Assembly (NCBI GenBank): GCA_019058295.1
Contig: JAHPZI010000023.1
Span: 1-64,000, forward strand
Source: Promethearchaeota archaeon
GTDB taxonomy: Archaea > Asgardarchaeota > Lokiarchaeia > Sigyniarchaeales > SOKP01
DNA: 64,000 bases
Direction of reading: 5' to 3'
Shown: positions 36,854 to 43,715 of the stretch, piece after piece
Numbering within the stretch: the first letter of the stretch is position 1
Layout of the letters: each line of letters starts with the position of its first letter
Program-made: the position numbers and the translations under genes
Notes under the pieces: generated by a model
Databases searched by the model: none
What the model saw: only the letters and a program-made list of their open reading frames with translations
What the model was told of the DNA's origin: nothing

Positions 36854-38947
36854 TTAACTCGTTTTGAAATGTTGTTGCGGTTGAAAGATAGATAAATTTA
36901 GATCTTCAAATCTATTAGAATCACAAATTTCAGTAAACCATGTATAATCAGTATTAGGTTTCATTTGGTTACGAGAATCATTTATCCACGCGGAATTCTT
37001 ATTTAATCCATAACTAGGCATAAGAAACGATAGGAAAAACATATTGTCGTAGAAATATAGATTGTGAAAATCAGTGTAATTAGAATTTCCTTCAGAAACC
37101 CAATTTAAATAGTATCCGTTTGCATTAGAAAGCTTATCTAGCGTAGACCATTTGGTATAGAAGGGCTTTTTTATATCTTCTGCTACTTCTCCAGTAGGAA
37201 AATATGAGATTTTATCCTTGTTTGCTAAATAGGCATTTAAGAGGTTATTATGAGATTTAAGGATTCTCGACTTTGATCGCTTCTCTCCATTTCGATAATT
37301 TACTGTAATGTTATATTCTCCATCTTCTAAGAATCCATTTCTATCAAATCCGACATATCTAATTTGATCCATATTCAACCTATCAACAACATATCCATTT
37401 CCATTCTTAAAATCGAAAGGCTCATTAAAGACCTTAAATTCATAACTATTTGGTCCTTGGACGATAATATTGTCAATAATATTTGTAAATTTTTCTCCAA
37501 ATAAGCCACGAAACATTGCTTCAAATCTAGTTTGCTTTTTTGGCATATCGCTGCTATTTTCACCATTATCAAAATATGTTTGGCTTACAATTATATTATC
37601 TAGTGTTGGTATTGTCTCAGTTTTAACATCTTCATTAAAAAATGACTCTTCAAATTCATTAAATCGGTGCCAATATCTCATTCCATGTAAAAGTGGAATT
37701 TTCTCAAGGTTAGCAAGATATTCAGGATTTACATTTATTCCAGCTTTATGAAGAGCTTTTGTTATGTTTTCAAGTTTTGGAGGGCAGCCTTTTATAGCTA
37801 TAAGTTCTTTAATGTCTGGATTATTTCTATGTTTATTAAACATACATTGACCTAACAAAATTGTCTTTTTTTTCCCCGTAGGATTCATTCTTTTTCCTGT
37901 AAGAACTTCTATATCATCCCAAGGGTTTCCAACCCATGCAAAATTAATTGCTTCGAGTACTCTGCTAGTAAGCATAGAGCAATATGTACATAAGGAATTA
38001 TCATAATTCCAATAATATATCCCCTTTACTCCTCGGTGTTTAAAAACTCTTGGCATTGAACCATCTTCAGTATAGGGGAATTTATATTCATGAAAATCTT
38101 GAACTTTCTCAATTTTTCTCCCTATAATCTCAACATCAGAAAAATCTATCGGTCTATTATTGGATTCCGCATAATATTTAAGGTATCTGACGTCTGAGGG
38201 ATCATAACCAAGAATTTTTGCTCCTACCTTATCAGCTGAAAATATATCAGAAGAAGCTATAATGAGATCTTTTCTTCTCATTTTTCCATCATAATTAGGG
38301 CCTCTTTCATTGGTATAAATTCCATCTATTACTGCGGCACTAGGAGGAAGTTTATTAGAAAGATGGGAAATAAAAAATTCAAGATCTTTTTCTGTGTCTG
38401 CGGTATGGCATTTTTTTCTTGAATTCACATCGATTAATCCCTTTAAATTTTTTAGAGCCAAACTTACTTTGGTTTGAGCATGGGTCTTAAGAACTGGTAT
38501 ACTAACGATAAAATCGCTATATAAGGCATCTGTATTAAAATTTAAATCAATCCCATCACCTAAATCGACATTCTCAAAAGACCTCTCAAAAACGTTGATT
38601 ACCCTTATGCCGTGCCTTCTTATAAATATATTATAACCCAAAGTTTCAAACGCATGACGAGGAGTTTCAAAGTCTTTAGGATTCATTACGATAATACCCT
38701 CACCAATCGTAATATCAGAAATTCCTCGTTCTTTTAACGCAATTATTGTATCCTCAACAACACGAGAAGTAGTCACTACACCATATTTTGGATAAAAAGG
38801 TTCACATGACCAATAAACAATATTAGGTTTTAAAAATACTTTCTCATTTCCAGATAAATTTTCAAATGCATTTGAAAGGTTGATAGCTTTACCTACAGAT
38901 TTAATTTTGTTTCTATAACGTACAATTGCAACACGATGCTTATCCAT
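36854..38947 (-). CDS. DUF362-domain protein, copy B, with C-terminal extension
   Basis: 697 residues. The first ~440 are clearly paralogous to the gene at 30827: FLKPNIVYWSCEP, TTSRVVEDTIIALKERGI, VLKTHAQTKVSLALKNLKG, the SLCTYCS cysteine pair, GQC and GCPP are all kept. The last ~250 residues are an extra module with a beta-rich part (DGEYNITVNYRNGEK) and an aromatic-rich end; I do not recognise it. ATG 38947 is chosen over the upstream in-frame GTG 38959 because it aligns with the start of copy A. Its orientation opposes copy A, so the two paralogues point inward at the actin-like gene block. Confidence 0.82.
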   Translation of the reverse strand: MDKHRVAIVRYRNKIKSVGKAINLSNAFENLSGNEKVFLKPNIVYWSCEPFYPKYGVVTTSRVVEDTIIALKERGISDITIGEGIIVMNPKDFETPRHAFETLGYNIFIRRHGIRVINVFERSFENVDLGDGIDLNFNTDALYSDFIVSIPVLKTHAQTKVSLALKNLKGLIDVNSRKKCHTADTEKDLEFFISHLSNKLPPSAAVIDGIYTNERGPNYDGKMRRKDLIIASSDIFSADKVGAKILGYDPSDVRYLKYYAESNNRPIDFSDVEIIGRKIEKVQDFHEYKFPYTEDGSMPRVFKHRGVKGIYYWNYDNSLCTYCSMLTSRVLEAINFAWVGNPWDDIEVLTGKRMNPTGKKKTILLGQCMFNKHRNNPDIKELIAIKGCPPKLENITKALHKAGINVNPEYLANLEKIPLLHGMRYWHRFNEFEESFFNEDVKTETIPTLDNIIVSQTYFDNGENSSDMPKKQTRFEAMFRGLFGEKFTNIIDNIIVQGPNSYEFKVFNEPFDFKNGNGYVVDRLNMDQIRYVGFDRNGFLEDGEYNITVNYRNGEKRSKSRILKSHNNLLNAYLANKDKISYFPTGEVAEDIKKPFYTKWSTLDKLSNANGYYLNWVSEGNSNYTDFHNLYFYDNMFFLSFLMPSYGLNKNSAWINDSRNQMKPNTDYTWFTEICDSNRFEDLNLSIFQPQQHFKTS

Positions 38948-39010
38948 GGTAAACCACACTACTTAAAAATTAATCGTTTAAATAGTTTTCAATTTAAAAT
39001 TAATAATAAA

Positions 39011-39790
39011 TTACTTAAAACCTTGACAAAAAGCATAAACATTATCCCCTATAACATCGTGATTGTAGCCTCCTTCTAAAATAGCATATCGACGACCATT
39101 ACAAAGCTTCTCAGAATATTCTTTCATTAAATTACCTAATTCTGTGTAATCTTCTGGATATAAAAGACTGCCCCAGTCCTGGATTCCTTGGTCGAAACCG
39201 GCGCTTGCTGCAAAAATATCAATATCCTCCAGATTTTCCATATATTCCCTTACTTCTTTTATATATTTTTTATTAGATCCTGAATCGGGATTAAGTATTT
39301 TTACCTTAAAATCGTCAGCTCTATGGGTAAGTATATTAATATTGCCATCTCCAGTATGGAGATCGAAATCTAAAATAAATGCGGATTTGATTTTCTTCTC
39401 AGAATATAGCTTTAATAAGCTAATACTCATATTATTAAAATAACAAAACCCCCAACAGGAATCTGCTGATGCATGATGACCCGGAGGCCGAATAACTGCA
39501 AATGAGGGGGTTCCCTTATAAGCCTCCTCAGCAGCTAAGATTGCACCTCCTGCTGCTAACGATGCTAATTCATATAACAAAGATATATCCTTTATATATT
39601 GATAGTGCCTTTCTCCATGGGCTCGTAAAATATCTTCCTCTGTAGCAGGCTTTGGAATGATAATTTCAAATTGGTCTTTATCTTTATTATCTAAAATTTT
39701 TTTCATTATGCCATCTAATCGTCCTACTGAGGCAGCAGGATCCATTGCGTATTCAGAATTATAATATTTCTCATGAAACACAATTTTCAT
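39011..39790 (-). CDS. HDAC-fold deacetylase (acetoin utilisation/HDAC superfamily)
   Basis: 259 residues, compact for the family. Zinc and catalytic residues are all visible: tandem His in RPPGHHASAD (H105, H106), DFDLHTGDGN (D143 and H145), SAGFD (D200) and the transition-state Tyr in LEGGYNHD. Relatives deacetylate histones, polyamines or small acetylated compounds. The substrate cannot be deduced, but it is one of two eukaryote-like chromatin-enzyme folds in the window (the other is the SET protein). It starts at ATG 39790, five bases after the small gene at 39796, so they are co-transcribed. Confidence 0.9.
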   Translation of the reverse strand: MKIVFHEKYYNSEYAMDPAASVGRLDGIMKKILDNKDKDQFEIIIPKPATEEDILRAHGERHYQYIKDISLLYELASLAAGGAILAAEEAYKGTPSFAVIRPPGHHASADSCWGFCYFNNMSISLLKLYSEKKIKSAFILDFDLHTGDGNINILTHRADDFKVKILNPDSGSNKKYIKEVREYMENLEDIDIFAASAGFDQGIQDWGSLLYPEDYTELGNLMKEYSEKLCNGRRYAILEGGYNHDVIGDNVYAFCQGFK

Positions 39791-39795
39791 TTGTT

Positions 39796-40152
39796 TTAAT
39801 CCTCATTAGGTTGAAAATTTTTGATGCTACTTACATTTTTATTCGAATCGATTGTTATAGCAAGTACATTGATTTTATCACTTTCATCTTGCTCTGGATC
39901 TTCCATAAGAAAATAGAATGTATTTTTAGAAATTTCATACCCTATTTCCATATCACCACATGTTTCAGGTAAAATTTTTCGAATCTCCTCGGGGGCTATT
40001 TTTAATAATTCAGAATAAACTGAATCCTCAATTTTTCTTTGTTCCTTCCTAATTTCTTTGATAGATTCGAATTCAAATTGCCCAAACGATTCGCCAACTT
40101 TAGAATTCAAATCATTCCATTTTTTAAATAATTCTGCTAAATTCTTTTCCAT
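39796..40152 (-). CDS. Small hypothetical protein upstream of HDAC-like gene
   Basis: 118 residues, acidic, without membrane segments. The first ~60 residues are helical and charged (LAELFKKWNDLNSKVGESFG); the rest has short strands (TFYFLMEDP, INVLAITIDSNKNV). Not recognised. It sits five bases upstream of the HDAC-fold gene and starts at ATG 40152, so the two probably form a functional pair. Confidence 0.65.
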   Translation of the reverse strand: MEKNLAELFKKWNDLNSKVGESFGQFEFESIKEIRKEQRKIEDSVYSELLKIAPEEIRKILPETCGDMEIGYEISKNTFYFLMEDPEQDESDKINVLAITIDSNKNVSSIKNFQPNED

Positions 40153-40514
40153 GTAATTTTTATTTTTTTATAGAACTTAATATTTTTTATTTGCATTTAA
40201 ATACATTAATTCTTAAATTTAGTTTTATATCCTAAATCTAATTTTGATTTCAATATAATAAATTTCTTTAGTTTTATTAGCCACCTCTAATAGCATTAAT
40301 TAGCTCAATTTAATTGCTGACAACAGTGAGGAGGATTCTGCGAAAAATGAAAATATCCCTAAATCACCAATATTATTTGCAAATGGAAACGAGCGTCAAG
40401 GAAAAGTTTTCACAAAGAAATTATTAATAGATTTATTTATTTTTATTTATTGATTAAAATTATTACATGTTGATTTAAACTCACATTTTTAAAAGAATAA
40501 CTTCATTTTATTTA
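40153..40514. other. 362-bp intergenic region with a coding-like stretch
   Basis: Mostly A/T-rich promoter-like DNA for the flanking divergent genes. Between 40313 and 40453 (plus strand) lies an open stretch of 46 codons, beginning after TAG with ATT and no canonical start and ending in TGA. It has a markedly less A/T-biased core (NSEEDSAKNENIPKSP, NGNERQGKVF). It may be a gene remnant or a short ATT-started gene; I cannot tell which. No RNA gene is recognised. Confidence 0.35.
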
Positions 40515-41279
40515 ATGATGAAATTTATTAAATTTTATATACTTTCTAAAGCCTATTATAAAAGATTTCAAAATTTATTTAATAGACATTCAATAATAAA
40601 ATTAATCAAGAATCCTATTAAATGGATTTCGAAAAATAATTATGAATTAAAAATTTTATTAAGATATTCGGTTTTTTACTTATTTATTAATCCTAAATTG
40701 AAATTGATAGATAGAGAGATTGAAGGAATGTCTCTACCAATGAAACAAGGTCGAATACTTTATAATTATGCCAGAAAACTTCCAAAAAACAGTACAATCG
40801 TTGAGATTGGAGCATATTTAGGTCGTTCTACATGTTTTATTGCCGAAGGTATAAAAAATAGAAGAACTCATTTTTATTCAATTGATAATTTCGATTATCA
40901 ATTTTTTATTAAAAACCAATATAAACCTAATTATAAAAATGCTTATCAATATAGAAATGAATATTATAAAAATATTTATCGTTATAGAAATAAAATCAAA
41001 ATTATAAAAGGGTTTTCCTATAATATTGTAAAAGATTTCCAAAATGAAAAAATAGATATGTTTTGGCTTGATGCTTCTCATCGTTATGAAGCTTGTAAAA
41101 AAGATATTGAAGATTGGTTGCCTCTTGTCAATATTGATGGATATTTAATTTTTCATGATTATGGTGAAAAATCAGGAAATATTTCTGTAAAAAAGGCAGT
41201 TGATGAGAAAATAAGAGAAGGAAAATTGAAAAAAATAAAAAGAGTCCAAAATTTACTAATAACTAAAAAAATTGCTTAA
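40515..41279 (+). CDS. Class I SAM-dependent methyltransferase (Methyltransf_24-like)
   Basis: 254 residues with a Rossmann methyltransferase core: VEIGAYLGRSTCFIAEG (about 97-113) as the glycine-rich SAM motif I, FYSIDNFD after strand two, MFWLDASHRYEACKKDIEDW for motif IV, and YLIFHDYG. This pattern is that of the cephalosporin-hydroxylase/TylF-like group, often acting on sugars or natural products. The N-terminal ~80 residues are basic and helical. The gene is especially A/T-rich even for this window. ATG 40515, with an alternative ATG directly after it. Confidence 0.83.
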   Translation: MMKFIKFYILSKAYYKRFQNLFNRHSIIKLIKNPIKWISKNNYELKILLRYSVFYLFINPKLKLIDREIEGMSLPMKQGRILYNYARKLPKNSTIVEIGAYLGRSTCFIAEGIKNRRTHFYSIDNFDYQFFIKNQYKPNYKNAYQYRNEYYKNIYRYRNKIKIIKGFSYNIVKDFQNEKIDMFWLDASHRYEACKKDIEDWLPLVNIDGYLIFHDYGEKSGNISVKKAVDEKIREGKLKKIKRVQNLLITKKIA

Positions 41280-41304
41280 TGTAATTTTTGTTTTATTATA
41301 GAGC

Positions 41305-42867
41305 TTAACCTTTCTTATTTTCATTTAAATACATTAATGAATTAATTAAATCCGCAACACATTGAGCAGTAGGATTTAATTTATTGAAATCAATTTTATC
41401 GAGTGTATCTTCAGCTGTAAGCAGATAATATGGTGAGCGTATCCAATGAATAACTTTTAAATCAGGGCATTGAGCAACAAAATGTCCCGCTTCTCCAATT
41501 GGAGGAGTCGCAAAAAAATTATCTGGAATTAATATCATACGCTCTATTTTATTTTCTTTAAATGCTTTTAATGTATGAGCAATTAAAACTTCATCTTGAG
41601 AAAGAAATACAGCACCAATCGCAAGATTATCAGTTAATTTAAAATCCTGAGTTTTGGGATTTTCCTCAACTTCTTTAGCACACATATGTTCCAAATTCAC
41701 GTCCACCATTACATTTTTTAAAATATTATCTTTATATTTCCGTGTAAATGTTTCTGCTCCAATTCCTCCGTAAAGATGCCCCGCAGTTAATAAAAATAAT
41801 AATGATTTAGGTCTTTTTTCTATAGGGATTTTTGACCATGCTCTTAATTGAGCAAGAACCATTGCAACTCCAGTACCATCTTCTGATGCTCCTTTAAAAG
41901 CCGAATCATGATGAGAGGACACCATTATCATCTCTTCGGATTGCCCAGGTAATACACCCCAAATGTTATTTGCTTTACATGTCTCTTTATATCCTTCAAG
42001 AATTATATTTCCTTGAGAATTAGATGATTTAGCTAATTCTCGAACTTTCATTCCATCATATTTTCCAACATAAAGCGCTGGAACAGGTTTCATTGATCCA
42101 TCATATGGCCCCCAATGACTATTTATATTTGAAGGATAATCTCTTAGAATTAAGATTAGCCCCAATGCTCCTCTTTCAACAGCTCGCCAATACACTGAAT
42201 CACTTCTTGGCAATCCTCCTAATGCTTGTGGAGGGAAGTTAAGAAGAGCAAATGTTAAAGTCATCTCTGTAAATTCATCAATAGACTTAGTTGGATCTGA
42301 AATATAATATGGTTTTGCTGTACTTAATAATTTCCCGAGAGGTAAAGTTGGAAATTCAATATCAGCAACCACAATTTTATCCTTAACATCTTTTCTTTTA
42401 AAGTCCCTTTCTCTGCCTGTACCTACATAAACTAATGGAGCCGTTAATCCTTTTTTATCCGTGAATTCTGTGTTCAATACATAAAAGCATGGAATTTCTA
42501 TTGTTTCATCTTCTGTCATAATACTCAATTTCCAATTAGTAGCAACCCAATTAATGAGTTCAAAAGCTTCTTTTTTCACATTTTTAAGTCCTAATTCTTT
42601 AAATTGCTTTTCTATAAAATTTTCTATTTCATGAGCCTCTTTTGTTCCTATTCTTCTGTGTGGAAGGCTACAAATTTTTTCTAAATCACCTTGAATAACT
42701 TCTAAATTAGGTGCTAAAACCTTAGTATTTGGTTCTTGAATTTCTAATAAGATTTCTTCAGCTTTAGTCCTAACTCTCTCCATTTCAGGAATTATCTTAA
42801 ATAAATTAGAGATAAAAATCTCTTTAGATAATTTAAATTCAGTTAAAGGTTCTTTTCTTTGATTCAT
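41305..42867 (-). CDS. M28-family zinc aminopeptidase with PA-like insert
   Basis: 520 residues. The M28 metal site is seen in VSSHHDSAFKGASEDGTG (His, Asp and bridging Asp, about residues 313-330), followed by LLFLLTAGHLYGGIGAE and VDVNLEHM. The segment at about 130-290 (LVYVGTGRERDF, VKDKIVVADIEF) resembles a protease-associated domain inserted before the catalytic core. There is no signal peptide or membrane segment, so it is a cytoplasmic peptidase, perhaps for peptide catabolism. It follows the pyruvate-kinase-like gene by 29 bp on the same strand. Confidence 0.85.
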   Translation of the reverse strand: MNQRKEPLTEFKLSKEIFISNLFKIIPEMERVRTKAEEILLEIQEPNTKVLAPNLEVIQGDLEKICSLPHRRIGTKEAHEIENFIEKQFKELGLKNVKKEAFELINWVATNWKLSIMTEDETIEIPCFYVLNTEFTDKKGLTAPLVYVGTGRERDFKRKDVKDKIVVADIEFPTLPLGKLLSTAKPYYISDPTKSIDEFTEMTLTFALLNFPPQALGGLPRSDSVYWRAVERGALGLILILRDYPSNINSHWGPYDGSMKPVPALYVGKYDGMKVRELAKSSNSQGNIILEGYKETCKANNIWGVLPGQSEEMIMVSSHHDSAFKGASEDGTGVAMVLAQLRAWSKIPIEKRPKSLLFLLTAGHLYGGIGAETFTRKYKDNILKNVMVDVNLEHMCAKEVEENPKTQDFKLTDNLAIGAVFLSQDEVLIAHTLKAFKENKIERMILIPDNFFATPPIGEAGHFVAQCPDLKVIHWIRSPYYLLTAEDTLDKIDFNKLNPTAQCVADLINSLMYLNENKKG

Positions 42868-42896
42868 AAATCTCTCATTTGAAGTTTTTTAGTTAA

Positions 42897-43481
42897 TTAT
42901 AAGGGTTTGGCTAATATTGCTTTTACTCTTAAATCTTTAAATTCACTTGTAGGAGCAGGTTTTATTAAGCATACTGTATCAGCCCCCCTTCCTGTACCAG
43001 CAATACAAATAACATCTCTATCGAGATCTGGAATTAATCCGGCATCAACCGTAGTACATGCGATTTCAATACATACTTTTACACCTTGACAAAATTGAGA
43101 GCCTAATATCTTGGCCAGTAAGTCAACAAATTGCCATGCTTCTTTTTTTAGACGGATTCCTCTTTCTATCCCTGACATAGAATGAGTACCACAATGGAAT
43201 TTCAAGCCTTTCTTTTTTAATTCTTCCATTTTATCACCAGGGAATTCTTGTCTTAATTTACTGCCGGTAAAATAATATGCGTGCGTTATTACTACAACAT
43301 TAAAAGTATCTAAATTAAAGACATTTATAGCTTTTTCGGCAGTAGTCCCCGTTGTACTAGCAAGAATAATATCTTTAATACCAAATTGATCTGCATACTT
43401 TTTTGCGATTTCTAATGCTTTATCAGTATTTTCTGGTCCAGTTTTTTCAAAATAAGTAACTTCTATATTTAAATCTGCCAT
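42897..43481 (-). CDS. Stand-alone pyruvate kinase C-terminal (alpha/beta) domain protein
   Basis: 194 residues corresponding to only the C-terminal regulatory domain of pyruvate kinase. DIILASTTGTTAEKAINVF matches the phosphate-binding strand-loop, VVVITHAYYF is the next strand, and IAGTGRGADTVCLIKPA is the closing motif. The TIM-barrel catalytic part is absent, so it has no kinase activity. Such proteins occur in archaea and anaerobes with unknown function, possibly sensing a sugar phosphate. Likely operon with the M28 peptidase. ATG start 43481. Confidence 0.82.
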   Translation of the reverse strand: MADLNIEVTYFEKTGPENTDKALEIAKKYADQFGIKDIILASTTGTTAEKAINVFNLDTFNVVVITHAYYFTGSKLRQEFPGDKMEELKKKGLKFHCGTHSMSGIERGIRLKKEAWQFVDLLAKILGSQFCQGVKVCIEIACTTVDAGLIPDLDRDVICIAGTGRGADTVCLIKPAPTSEFKDLRVKAILAKPL

Positions 43482-43715
43482 TTATTATCAAAACTCTTGA
43501 TTTTTTTTGTTTAGTTTTTAATTTTATATTATACTTTTCTAATAAATTAATTTAATCATTAGATGGATTAATTTAATTTTATAAAAATTGGACTAAAAAT
43601 CTTTTAAATATAGAAAAAAAAAATTATATAATAACAGGGTTAACGGGGTTTAATTTTTTTTTTTTAATAATAGGCTAGAAATCCTTTTAATGCAAAAAAA
43701 CTGTATTAAAAATGT

